From contig NC_134830.1 in NCBI RefSeq assembly GCF_004210375.1, positions 2,976,001 to 3,040,000 on the forward strand: a stretch of DNA of 64,000 nucleotides, written 5' to 3'. Below the pieces are notes generated by a model, which saw only the letters and a list, made by a program, of their open reading frames with translations, did no database searches and was not told where the DNA came from. The translations under genes were made by a program, and so were the position numbers. Each line of letters starts with the position of its first letter. Position 1 is the first letter of the stretch. Origin of the DNA: Tachypleus tridentatus (Eukaryota > Arthropoda > Merostomata > Xiphosura > Limulidae). Positions 1 to 10,538 of this stretch are shown piece by piece.

Positions 1-244
1 AAGCCTTAGATAGTTTTTAATGCATAGTATACCTTGCTAATATACTTAAGCTACAAAATGAATTGCGTGTGAGCATTAAACTACCAATAAAATAATTTTT
101 AAAACTCAAATTGAATATCCTACTGATAGATGTTATTCCCTTCCTTACCAAATAATAACGCCACCTTGCAATCACAGATTTTGAATATTTATAAGAATTT
201 TATATATTGTATATACATGAAAAGTACAGAGGAATAAATAAATA

Positions 245-388
245 TTGTTTCTTTGTTTTGTTTTTGAATTTCGTGCAAAGCTGCACGAAGGCTATCTGCG
301 CTAGCCTGAAAGGGCGAGCATGTTTGGTGTAACGAGGACCCTCGGATTACAAATCGAGTGCCTTAACCTCTTGGCCATGCAAGGCCAG
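245..388 (-). mobile_element. tRNA-derived SINE, internally deleted copy
   Basis: Read on the minus strand this matches the head and tail of the SINE seen intact at 9604-9948: a tRNA-like head with GCCATGC-type start, then the CATGCTCGCCCTTTCAG block, then directly the CTAGCGCAGATAGCC tail and the CAAAACAAAG-type end. The central body (the GGCGGTGGGTGGTGATGAC part) is missing, so this copy has lost its middle. Confidence 0.75.
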
Positions 389-1819
389 AAATAAATATTA
401 CCGTCAAGTAATAAGTTAGCAATTGTGGTATACCAAGGGTGGTGTGAGGGGGACGATCCTCCCCCGGTGACAGCCGAGAGAGCAGTTACCATCAGGAGAG
501 TTGAAATACCAGTACAAGTTTTCGAACCAAATGTAAACTTCGCCAACGTAAAAAATAAAATTATAAAACGTTCATACTATTGCAACAGCTTAATGTTAGT
601 TTCTGCTATAAAATATTTTTTTATTTGTATTGCCGATACAAAATTTACAACGAAAAATTAAATATTTGATAAAAATTACATAAAAGAGTCGACAGCTGAC
701 AACTGCATTGGTTCTATAAAGCTCTGCCAAATGGCAAGAGTGTTTTGAGATGATGAATGGTTTACTCTCCATCAAAAGAAAGTTTTTTTTTTTACTGCAA
801 ACTGTTTGCCCTTGATGACAAAAGAATTGAACATCAATCTTTGTCATTGGGTTTCAAGTGTGGTGGAAACTAAACCCAAAGATGTCTGACCGTGATGAGC
901 ATCTCTCATGCCTGGAGAAGCAAAGGACCTTGAGAGTAGGGTTGAAGCTTCAAAATACCATTGATTAAGTTCATCAAGCAGCAATGGACAATGTGAGAAA
1001 GAAATGGGAGGATATTTTACATCGCTTCTTGGACGAAACCTTCTTTCTGGCTCATCAGAATCTTCTATTTTTTGTGTGGTTACAAAGAGAATATTTCATC
1101 AACAAACAAAGGAAACTTCATGAAAGTAGTAGAGTTGCTGTCAAATTATAATCCAGTTTTAACAGAACATTTTGTAAGGTTTAAACATTCTATTCCATGT
1201 GGAATGAGAGTGGCTTCGTATTTATCTTCAAAGATTCAGAATGAGTTCACCTGCCTTTTGAAGAACTATATCAAAGGGAAAATAGTGGCTGATATGAAAA
1301 AAGCAAAAATATTTCGGGATTCTTGTTGACATCACACCAGATGTGTGAAGTGATCAATTACTTCCATAATGAACATGACAAAGTTGAAGTAAAGGAATCA
1401 TTCTTGGGCTTCTTCCCTATTACTGGAAAGACTGCTGCTGAGTTCACAGAGGATATCCTAAGACATCTGTAGAAACCGCCTGAACATAAATCTGTGCCGT
1501 AGTAAACGATATGGCAATGCTTCAACTATGGCTGGGATTCATGGTGATGTTCAGGCAAAAATCATAGAAATTAATTCCAAGGCTTTGTTTGTGCCTTGTA
1601 GAAATCATCCTCTGAACCTTTGCAGAGCGAACTCAGTTGGAAGTATTTATTCATGTGTGACTTTTTAGTAACCTCTGAGAGAGTCTATTCCTTCTTTTCA
1701 GTCTCACCTCATCAACAGGAAATGCTGATGAAGAATGTAGGAACGACAGTTAAAAGATTTTCCCAGACAACATGGAGTGTTCACCATGATTCTGTGAACC
1801 CTGTGAAAGTATCTTTTAA

Positions 1820-1945
1820 GTGTGTGTGTGTTTTTTTCTTTTAGTAAAGCCACATCGGGCTATCTGCTGAGCCCACCGAGGGGAATCAAACCCCTGATTT
1901 TAGCGTTGTAACACCGTAGAGATACCGCTGTACTAGTGGGAGGCC
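1820..1945 (-). mobile_element. tRNA-derived SINE (second family) inside the hAT pseudogene
   Basis: On the minus strand the sequence starts with a tRNA-like head (GGCCTCCCACTAGTACAGCG), has a B-box-like GGTTTGATTCCCCT, continues with GGTGGGCTCAGCAGATAGCC and ends near AAAGAAAAAAACACAC. It is a different family from the one at 9604. It splits the hAT transposase remnant, so it arrived after that element. Confidence 0.7.
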
Positions 1946-2303
1946 AATATGTTTTAAAATCTGACTTCAGTTCTTGAAGTACTGTGCGATCCCAAAGAAA
2001 TATGGATTTAAAAGGATCAGTTCAGAATTTACTGTCTGCTGTATGTGATTTTTCTTTTTCTTTTTTAGTTTTCTTTCTTTCTGGTATGAAGTATTGGAAT
2101 AAATTAATATCACACAAAAGTATTTGTAAGTATTTTGAATCAGTCTTGAAAAGTGCATTGTGAAGCTCCAAGCTCTAAAACTCTTTCTTGAAGATCACTG
2201 CAATGAAACCGTGAAAAGGGCCATTCATTATGTAACTACAAAGTGTGAGGAAATGAACAATTCTATAGAGAGAAGAGAGAGTAAAGCTCTGAAAAAGGAT
2301 ATC

Positions 2304-2517
2304 AGAATAGACGGCAATGTATGCTGGTCTCACATTGTCAGGATAGACGGCAAAAAATGCTGGTCTCACATTGTCAGGATAAAAGGCAAGGGATGCTGGT
2401 CTCACATTGTCAGGATAGACGGCAAGGGATGCTGGTCTCATATTGTCAGAATAGACGACAAGTGATGCTGGTCTCACATTGTCAGGATAAAAGGCAAGGG
2501 ATGCTGATTTCACATTG
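2304..2517 (+). repeat. 36-bp tandem repeat, about 6 copies
   Basis: Copies start at 2304, 2340, 2376, 2412, 2448 and 2484, each built on AGGATAGACGGCAAGGGATG followed by CTGGTCTCACATTGTC. The unit length is divisible by three, so the pseudogene frame stays open as a 12-residue repeat containing CWSHIVRIDGK. It lies inside the transposase relic. Confidence 0.95.
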
Positions 2518-4498
2518 CTGAATAAAGTAAAAAGGGCTATGTTTGAATGTCTTGATCGGTTTCATCAAGAATCAAAGATCCGTTCTAAGGCAATGGATCA
2601 AATTCTGTTCATTTTCGCTGTTATTCAACCAAAGAATTTGGTTATTACAAAAGAAGAAGAACTTCGGAAATGCATTCCAAATTTAACTCAGATTTTCAAT
2701 GAATTATCTGAAGCAAATATCGGTGTGGCAATTGAACAACTTCCAAGGCATTTAGAAGCTGCCAAAATCAATATTGAAGCGGCAAAGAAATGGACAGCAT
2801 TGCAGTTTCTGGAGTTTATTGTGAAATAGGTTTTCTTGACTCTCTAACAAGCTTGTCACTGTTTGAGATTCTTTTTGACTGTCTGTTTATCTATTGCTTC
2901 TGGTAAAAGAAGTTTTCTTTTCAAAATGAAATTGACAAAAAAATTATTTCGCTCGACGACCATGAGTCAGACAAAATCAACAAATCTGGCTTTCCTTTCA
3001 ATTGAACATGAATATCCAAAGAACGTGAATTTCGATGAGGTGGTTGATCAATTTGCAGAAACTAAAGCTCGAAAGCATAAACTGTGAATCCTCTCTATTT
3101 ACGTGTGAAGAATAGTCTGAGTGTTGAGACTGGATTTTCTGTGTGTTTTTTTGTATAAAATAAAATGCAGTATTACCTGTTCACTGAATTTTAATCTCCT
3201 GCATTTTTCTTGTTTCTAATTTGCTTATTACAGTACTGTACTGTTTAAAAATGTACTCGCAAGCAAAGGTGCTATATTTTTCTGTGTGTTTAAATTTTGA
3301 AATTATTTATTGGGGGAGGACTAAAGGAAGGATCTGCCTCGGGTGCCAAATAATTTAGATACACCCTTGGTAAGCAATTAAATCTTATAAGATTTTTAGA
3401 ATTTTAAAAATCGATATTTTCTTTTGTTACTTGACTAGCTAAAGATGATTAGTTGTATTTCCAGTAAATAGTAACCAAAGTTTTCTGCATTCATTAATTG
3501 TCATTAGTAACTGAATTAGTTCGGGCACTATTTTGGTAATTCTTGGTTTGTTTGAAGTACAATTTATCTTATATAAACATTAACCGTTGGCAGGACTTTC
3601 GAAAAGTATATGAACAGTAAATATTACTTTATAAAAGATAAAGGAAACTTAAATTATAAATAAGTTATTTCTAGAACAATGGCCATCGTACACATTTAAA
3701 CTAAAAGACATCACAGTACATATACCCAGAGACAAAATGTTAAAGCCTTTATAATCAAAAGTGCTCATCTTAATACAGAAACAAATAGAACATAAACTGG
3801 TACAAATGAGTATCACATCCATGAGAACAGAATGAAGTGTCTCAAACAGAAGAAAAGCACCAACAAACATAATCACATTTTCTACACATCAGCTGCAGGA
3901 CATCCAAGGTTTTATATCTGAAGGTGTTGTTCTGTGGTACCTGAGATAACTTGGTGTTGCACATTTCAATATGTTGCAGTTTGTAAAGCCCCCACGATGT
4001 GTGAGCTGTGATGAAGACCATCATAACTTAGAACACCCAAAAGAACATAGTAATTCAAATTGGTGTAACTGCCGACAGTAACACATAGTTAATTACAAAG
4101 GATGCCCTAAATATAAGAACATCAAAAATAGAATATACAATAATCACAGTATGTCAAAGCAAACTGAAGCAAACACACACCAAAAATAATCTATAACAGA
4201 AAACCATATAGTTATCTACACAGAACGTACCTGAACAGACTACAATATGCACCTACACTGAAGCAATACGGTCGCAACAACAAAAGTAGAAACCAACAAA
4301 ACGGCCCCAGAAAAAACAAACAGTTACAACATGCAAACAACAAAAGCCCAGTTACGGAAAACCAACAACCAATTAATTTGTAACTGAACCGAAAAGTCCA
4401 TAAACAAATCCTGTGAATGAAGTCGTTAAAAGTACATCACAGATTTCATAGAACAGTACAGAAACCCTCAAACTATTGCAGAAGTATCACACTATAAA

Positions 4499-4610
4499 TA
4501 GAAACAGTTAAACAATACTTCATTCGTGTATTGCCATACTTCATCCGCATTAGATAGAAACAGTTAAACAATACTTCATACATGTATTGCCACACTTCAT
4601 CCGAATTTTT
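4499..4610. repeat. 56-bp direct duplication, two copies
   Basis: The segment beginning TAGAAACAGTTAAACAATAC recurs 56 bp later with a few substitutions (CATTCGTGTATTG versus CATACATGTATTG). Confidence 0.85.
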
Positions 4611-5430
4611 ATGAGCCCCTATATTACACAAACAAATAATTAAGTATCTAAAGCCAAGGAAAATAAAAGTAACCCCATACCACAACGTCACTTACATCAA
4701 CCGCAGGATAAAAATTCATGTACATGGTTCTGATAAAGATAATTTAGCAAAACAAAAAAGAAAGAAACCACTACAAGTCTCTATTATAAGAACATACATA
4801 GAGAGAGGAAGAGACCAAACCACACCTGAACCTTCCAGGTCCACAAAACCAAAAGACCAATGTTGACAAATGAAAGTTCAAATTGAGTTCTTTCTGGCGA
4901 CTATACACACTGGTGTCAACTAAGTACATGCAAGTTGTAAATTTCAAGGATTCGCAAATTTATTTCTCTTTCTCACTGAATACAGTTTTAGGGTTTTGAA
5001 TATTACATACTTAGCGTTGGTATACTCAGGTACGTTACCAGCTTATGCTGCTACGAGTAAACTGCTGCCATAAGTCGAAAAGTTTCAAAATGCGTGTGTT
5101 AGGTGGCACTAAAATAGCAATTTAAATAATTAAAATTTAAACAGCATCAAATATTCAAATTATAACATGCATTATAGTGTTAATTTCATTGATAGTAAAG
5201 TGGTTATTTAAATTTTAAATGTAATGCAGTACCATATACGTACACACATAAAATAAACAGTTATGTTGTGGACAATAGGATTAATCTCACAAGCTCAGGG
5301 CTCGGTCTCAGTACATTTATTCTTTTTCTTTATTTGCACCAATAATGTAAGGAATGGTAAATACATTTGTTAAATTGTTGATGATATTAAGGTATTCGGT
5401 GTTACTAGCTGTGAAGATAATTCTGTTGTT

Positions 5431-5550
5431 ATTATTTGTTATTAAGCGCAAAGTTACACAAAGGATTATATGTTCACCACTTACCACAGGTATCAAACGC
5501 GGTGTCAGTGGTATAAGTCAAGAGACTTACCACTCTGCCACTAGGGGACC
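5431..5550 (-). mobile_element. Degraded tRNA-derived SINE (second family, variant)
   Basis: It contains AAGCGCAAAGTTACACAA, a degenerate tRNA-like block with ACCACAGGTATCAAACGC, and ACTCTGCCACTAGGGGA. The order resembles the minus-strand SINE at 1820-1945 with a variant tail. Divergence is high. Confidence 0.5.
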
Positions 5551-7298
5551 TGTGATGAGAATGCTGCTGCTTTACAAAAGGATTTGGATCATTTAGTTAA
5601 TTGGGCAAATATATGACAAATGGGTTTTATTTATAATAAACGTAAGATATGCATTTGCGTTATTATAGCTTGAGTTATAAGGATAAGTTAGATGGGAATA
5701 ACAAAAACATTGTGTTGTAAGAGAGAGCTCTTCATATAATGGTTTATAGCTCCCTCAAGCCTTTCAATCAGTGTGCAGTTGCTAATAGTAGGGCAAATAG
5801 AATTTTTTGCTTGTATGTACAGAAATATTGAAGACAAGTCTGAAGAGGTTATAATTATAGTTAGTTATATACGCCATTTATTAGATCTCATTCATTGTAA
5901 TGTGTTAAATCCTGAGCTGTTCGTTCTAGAAAGGATGTCGAAATGTTGGAAAAGATCAGAGGAGGGGTTACTATTATCATGTCTGGGATGGAGGATTTGT
6001 CATATGAGGAGACATTGATAACGCTCCTATTATGGAACATTCAAAAACATATGTAAATTTATAGATCATTCATCACAATCTTACCACGTCATATCATTTA
6101 TACAGGTCTACTTCATTGAAAGCTTACTTCGTGATACGTCAATCTTCAAGATTTGTGTTACTTTCCGGCATCAACATACATTGTGACGTCATCAAATAAT
6201 CGAAATAAGAGACTCTCGTCGGCTTTTTTGTAAACTTTTCGAAATGCAAAAGCTTTTGGAAAAGTATGTATCATAACTGTACCTATAATAAAATATATAT
6301 GTATGCAAAAATTCAGTTTGTATACTATAAGTTGTGGTGGTTCGTGGACCACCCCCACCTCACAGGGCTGTGAAACTGAACTCCACTTGATACCTTCAAA
6401 CAGGTCAAACCTTAAATTAATTGTAAGAAAAATTCTGTAGCAAAGATAGCTGCAAAAACCAAGAAACGTCGAGAGATAACTCTATTAAAAAAAAAACTAC
6501 GAGAAGAATAAGCCTAGAGCCTAGTCGATACTTAGTACCAAAGAAAAGCTATGATACAAGTTTGTTTAAAAAATAACTAATAAATCAGGAAGTAGGTACG
6601 AAAGCACCAATAAATAATGAAACAAGGTGTGGGTGAGATAACATTGAAAAACTAGATATTTTTGGACATAATTCAATTTATAATAATTGAGTTTTAGGAT
6701 GTGACAGCCAAGATAGACCAACAGGTCTCTTGTCGTTCCAAAACAAGGTGTTATATTAAAGGAAGTCAAAACACTCGTTCACCAGTACACAATTCATCTA
6801 ATTGGTGAGAGCACTTCGATAATATAAATATTATTGCTTGTGCTGAGTTACAACCCACTTTAAAAAATTAATCAGTCTAGGAACATCATAACTGATATGT
6901 AAGAAACTATGAACACTTTAGATATTTTTTCAATACTCCCTAAGATATGCATATCAGAAAGAAATCTGGAGGTGTTTTTGCTAGCTACCTGATTGTGCAA
7001 ACAAACAGATTTAGATCTTCAAACTAGATCTGAGTCATAAACTGGGAGAGTCATTAGGCCTGTATTTCCGTTGGTCAAAAGACAAAAAACACACAAATAT
7101 TTCAATCCACTAGGTCTCCTTCGAGACAACCTCAACATTAGTAGATTCATCAGATAGAATTGTCGAATGTGGAATTATATTTAAAAAGAACTTCATGGAC
7201 CGTGTGTCAACAATATTTTACTTATTACCATTGTAGCATGTGAAAATACAAACTGTGAGCCCTTTATCATCTCCACCTGTACATTTATAGTGTGGAAA

Positions 7299-7830
7299 AC
7301 TTCCATGGATTATAAAAATAGTGTTAAAGAAACTTCCGTGGATTATAAAAATAGTGTTAAAGAAACTTCCGTGAATTACAAATATAGTATTAAAGAAACT
7401 TCCGTGGATTATAAAAATAGTGTTAAAGAAACTTCCGTGGATTACAAAAATAGTATTAAAGAAACTTCAGTGGATTATAAAAATAGTGTTAAAGAAACTT
7501 CCATGGATTATAAAAATAGTGTTAAAGAAACTTCCATGGATTATAAAAATAGTGTGAAAGAAACTTCCATGGATTATAAAAATAGTGTTAAAGAAACTTC
7601 CGTGGATTATAAAAATAGTGTGAAAGAAACTTCCATGGATTACAAAAATAGTGTTAAAGAAACTTCCGTGGATTATAAAAATAGTGTTAAAGAAACTTCC
7701 GTGGATTACAAAAATAGTGTTAAAGAAACTTCCATGGATTATTAAAATAATGTTAAAGAAACTTCCATGGATTATAAAAATAGTGTTAAAGAAACTTCCG
7801 TGGATTATAAAAATAGTGTTAAAGAAACTT
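7299..7830 (+). repeat. 33-bp tandem repeat, about 16 copies
   Basis: The unit GGATTATAAAAATAGTGTTA followed by AAGAAACTTCCGT repeats with few changes (CCGTGG alternates with CCATGG; GTTAAA with GTGAAA). The unit is a multiple of three and reads YKNSVKETSVD on the plus strand. The opposite strand is also open. No initiation, splice or domain evidence suggests that it is coding. Confidence 0.95.
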
Positions 7831-7833
7831 AAT

Positions 7834-9025
7834 TCTGACAAGAATGTAATCATACAACGTTTGATAAGTTTGTTGACAAACATTTTCATGTGAACGTTCG
7901 TTTCATGTATTTATCATTGTTTGCAATCCACGTGTGAAATAATATAAATAAACACAAAAAATACATCTCATGTTTTCTTTGTTCAGAATGATGATACAGT
8001 ACACACAGTAAGAGAAGTTAAATATTACATTATCTAACAGAGTTTGATCTCATAATGTGTGAAAGATCTACAGATAAAATCTGACAACTCTTGAATACAC
8101 TCATCTATCTCAACTGTACCCCATAGATTCATATAAATTTAACTTACTAGTTCTATCTTAACATACAACCAGTATAATAGCTTTGCCAACTTGAGCCAGG
8201 TCAGCACTTAGATATAACCAGATACCTTCATCATGCCCCCTAACACGATGAACGTGTGGAAATCTTAACTGGGATCTTTAATATCACATGTTTTAGATTT
8301 CTCTTTTCTAAACTTTTATATTAGAGAACTAATATGTGCCTTCAAATTATCATTAGATGAGATAATTGCTCTACATAGGTCATTTAGAAGTGGATATGAG
8401 TGATATTAAAAAGGTGGTTCATTTCTTTTTAAAAGGAAATAAATAAATCATATGACAGTTAAAAAAGACATTGCCTTTATATCATAATAAATATAGATTT
8501 ATATCATAATAATTATAGAGTTAATTGAGAAAATATGATACTTAATACGTTATGTAATGATTTACAAATAACCAGAACTTACCTTCGTGTTGTCCTCACC
8601 AACTAGAAGAACTGAACAGGAGTGAATGAATGTTTCGACTTCCTTTATATACAGAGTTTGCTCACGATAACATAATAAACTTAGAAATTGAACAAACACA
8701 GGCTGATTTCCACGGATTGCTTGTGAAAACCGTCTTGTAATTTTTGGAAAACAGCATCTGGTCACAAGGGCTCGCGTGTTTAATGTTTACCTATTACTAA
8801 AGTACCAACCTTATACATTAGATTAGACAATCGAAGTAGAAACAACACGATTTTTAAGAATTGGTAGCAGAAACATTCTTCTTGAAAGAGTGTCCTCTAA
8901 CGTCAGGGTCTTGTATATTTATTATTGATATTAATTTGATTTGTACTTACATATTAATCATCCGATTAACTAATTGACCTGTAATTCATTATGATAATAA
9001 GCCCATTTGAAGTAAACATGTATCC
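7834..9025. other. Intergenic, one candidate promoter only
   Basis: No ORF of known type. Apart from the TATA/donor arrangement at 8583-8651 (minus strand) and a short direct duplication near 8470-8515 (TTATATCATAATAA twice) I see nothing. Confidence 0.55.
8583..8651 (-). promoter_or_regulatory. Candidate minus-strand promoter and short first exon
   Basis: Reading the minus strand, TATATAAA (8651-8644) is followed about 25-40 bp later by initiator-like TTCACT and TCAGT, then a strong splice donor AAG|GTAAGT (exon end at 8583). This is the arrangement of an arthropod TATA promoter with a noncoding first exon. No downstream exon was recognised at lower coordinates, so it may be chance. Confidence 0.25.
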
Positions 9026-9225
9026 TTTGTTTTGTTTTTGAATTTCGCACAAAGCTACTGGAGAGCTATCTGCACTAGCCGTCCCTAATTTAGCAGTGTA
9101 AGTCTAGAGGGAAGGCAGCTAGTCATCAACACCCACCGCCAACTCTTAAAATACTCTTTTACCAACGAATAGTGTTCAGATTACGAGTCGAACGCCTTAA
9201 CCCATCTGGCCATGCCGTGCCTAAA
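9026..9225 (-). mobile_element. tRNA-derived SINE, partial
   Basis: On the minus strand: degenerate tRNA head with GGTTAAGGCGTTCGACTCGT, then a deletion that removes the B box and the CATGCTCGCC block, then ACTATTCGTTGGTAAAAGAG, GGCGGTGGGTGTTGATGACT, the TAAATTAGGGACGGCTAG tail and CAAAAACAAAACAA. Same family as 9604-9948. Confidence 0.85.
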
Positions 9226-9299
9226 CATGTATCTCAAGACGACTGTATGGGAATTAACACTATTATAATAATGTTTTAGCACCCATATCAGCTGTCTCG

Positions 9300-9500
9300 A
9301 GAATTAACCTGTAATTAATAAACCATTAATTCGATATTACTTATTATTTTGCATATCTTTTATCATCTAATTGAATAGTTAATTAATTAATCTTTGACTA
9401 ATTATCCATTAATTATTAAATTGCGTATAATTTGCAGTTAATTAATTAATCCTTAATTAATAAAGAAGTAATTATACATTAATTATTAATTAACATGTAA
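9300..9500. other. Low-complexity TTAATTAA-rich tract
   Basis: Very AT-rich DNA with repeated TTAATTAA and ATTAATTATT motifs. There are no genes or clear repeat units. Confidence 0.7.
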
Positions 9501-9603
9501 TATGAACCTACAATTGCGTCGCAAAAGTGGCACGCTAACTACTTATTTCACTGCGTCCAAGACCAAAAAGCGAGACATCTGGATCACATCATTACAGAAT
9601 AAT

Positions 9604-9948
9604 TTCATGACAAGGTGGTTAAGGCGTTCGACTCGTAATCTGAGGATCGCTGGTTCGAATCTTGGTCGCACCAAACATGCTCGCCTTTTCAGCCGTGGGG
9701 GCGTTATAATGTGACGGTTAATCTCACTACTCGTTGGTAAAAGAGTAGCCCAAGAGTTGGCGGTTGGTGGTGATGACTAGCTATCTTCCCTCTAGTCTTA
9801 CAATGCTAAATTAGGGACGGCTAGCGCAGATAGCCCTCGATTAGCTTTGCGCGAAATTCAAAAACAAACAAACACTGCTAAATTAGAGACAGCTAGAGCA
9901 GATAGCCCTCGTGAGGCTTCGCGCGAAATTCAAAAAACAAACAAACAA
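9604..9948 (+). mobile_element. tRNA-derived SINE with duplicated 3' tail
   Basis: The best copy in the window. A tRNA-like head has an A box (TGGTTAAGGCG, 9616-9626) and a B box (GGTTCGAATCT, 9652-9662); the anticodon-loop region CTCGTAA suggests a tRNA-Thr(CGT) ancestor. The body carries AACATGCTCGCC, GTTGGTAAAAGAGTAGCC and GGTGGTGATGACTAGC, then a TAAATTAGGGACGGCTAG tail and CAAACAAACA. The tail module (TGCTAAATTAG to CAAACAAACA) is present a second time at about 9873-9948. RNA polymerase III transcription from the internal promoter is inferred from the family type. Confidence 0.9.
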
Positions 9949-9949
9949 T

Positions 9950-10392
9950 TCCCCATTCTAATTGTAAGGCTTAGCGGACTTACAATACCCGTGGTAGGCA
10001 GAGTACAGATATCCAATTGTGTAGCTTTTGTGGTTAACTTTAAACGAATTTACTCTAATTACTTAAGTTCTCATTCCAATCACTGAACTAACCTTATCAT
10101 CACTCGTGTTTATAACAAAATGACCAATTATTTAAATATTAGTCGATATATCCCGATTACTACGCTGTCATTGCGATTAGCTTCTCCCTCTAGCAAGTAT
10201 TAGAAATGTAATTTACAATACATTGCTAACAATCGTGTTCACCTTTACATTGTCTTTACCGTAGTTAATGAAAACTCGATTCAACTTTCCATGATTTGTG
10301 AAAAATTGTTTGTAATATGTAAAAACAGTCGTTTCAAACTTTGTATGTTTTATTTTTAACTCTAATTATGATCCGCCTCTTCCCTAAGTAAG
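9950..10392. other. Upstream flank of CDAN1, nothing recognised
   Basis: AT-rich spacer between the SINE and the candidate promoter. No coding or repeat structure seen. Confidence 0.5.
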
Positions 10393-10425
10393 ATATCGTT
10401 TATATCTATAAACGATATAAAAAGG
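10393..10425 (+). promoter_or_regulatory. Palindrome and TATA box upstream of CDAN1
   Basis: A perfect inverted repeat with 12-bp arms (ATATCGTTTATA at 10393-10404 and TATAAACGATAT at 10407-10418, two-base spacer) overlaps TATAAAAAGG at 10416-10425. The TATA-like motif lies about 115 bp before the CDAN1 start codon, which would leave a 5' leader of about 90 bases. Promoter function is inferred from position. Confidence 0.4.
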
Positions 10426-10538
10426 AAATGTGATTAGACAGATTTATAAATTTTTAATTTTCATAAAATGAAAAAATAATGTTTATGCCTTTTTAATAAA
10501 AGCAGATGGTGCTGTAGTGTTTAATGTGATGGTTCGTG

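Larger units (their letters stand above)
850..3087 (+). pseudogene. Degenerate hAT transposase, ZMYM1/DUF4371 type
   Basis: Conceptual translation in shifting frames shows the pattern of ZMYM1-like hAT transposases. There is an STNKGNFMKVVELLSNY block near 1100, then STMAGIHGDVQAKIIEIN and LFVPCRNHPLNLC around 1525-1625, then RVYSFFSVSPH near 1680, RFHQESKIRSKAMDQIL near 2550, and a C-terminal dimerisation-like block (NLAFLSIEHEY, near 2980-3010) ending at 3087. Stops and frameshifts break it repeatedly, for example the stop after the first block at about 1327. A SINE interrupts it at about 1820-1945. A 36-bp segment in the linker before the C-terminal domain has expanded to six tandem copies (2304-2517). 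It cannot make a transposase. The family is recognised from memory of related proteins; the decay is directly visible. Confidence 0.8.
431..3372 (+). mobile_element. hAT-superfamily DNA transposon (ZMYM1-like), degenerate
   Basis: The ends form short inverted repeats: TACCAAGGGTG at 431-441 and CACCCTTGGTA at 3362-3372. Between them is a decayed transposase of the ZMYM1/DUF4371 hAT type (850-3087). C-rich sequence just inside the left end and a GGGGGAGGA tract just inside the right end also look like paired subterminal sequence. I did not find a clean 8-bp target duplication, so the exact ends are uncertain. Confidence 0.55.
3373..7288. other. Intergenic, no gene recognised
   Basis: AT-rich sequence with only short ORFs that resemble nothing I know. 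It holds a 56-bp direct duplication (4499-4610) and a degraded SINE (about 5431-5550), both listed separately. I see nothing else to support. Confidence 0.6.

Noticed and set aside
9604-9680. Functional tRNA-Thr gene
   Set aside because: The tRNA-like head continues into a SINE body, arms do not pair well, and similar heads recur with the same tail elsewhere in the window.
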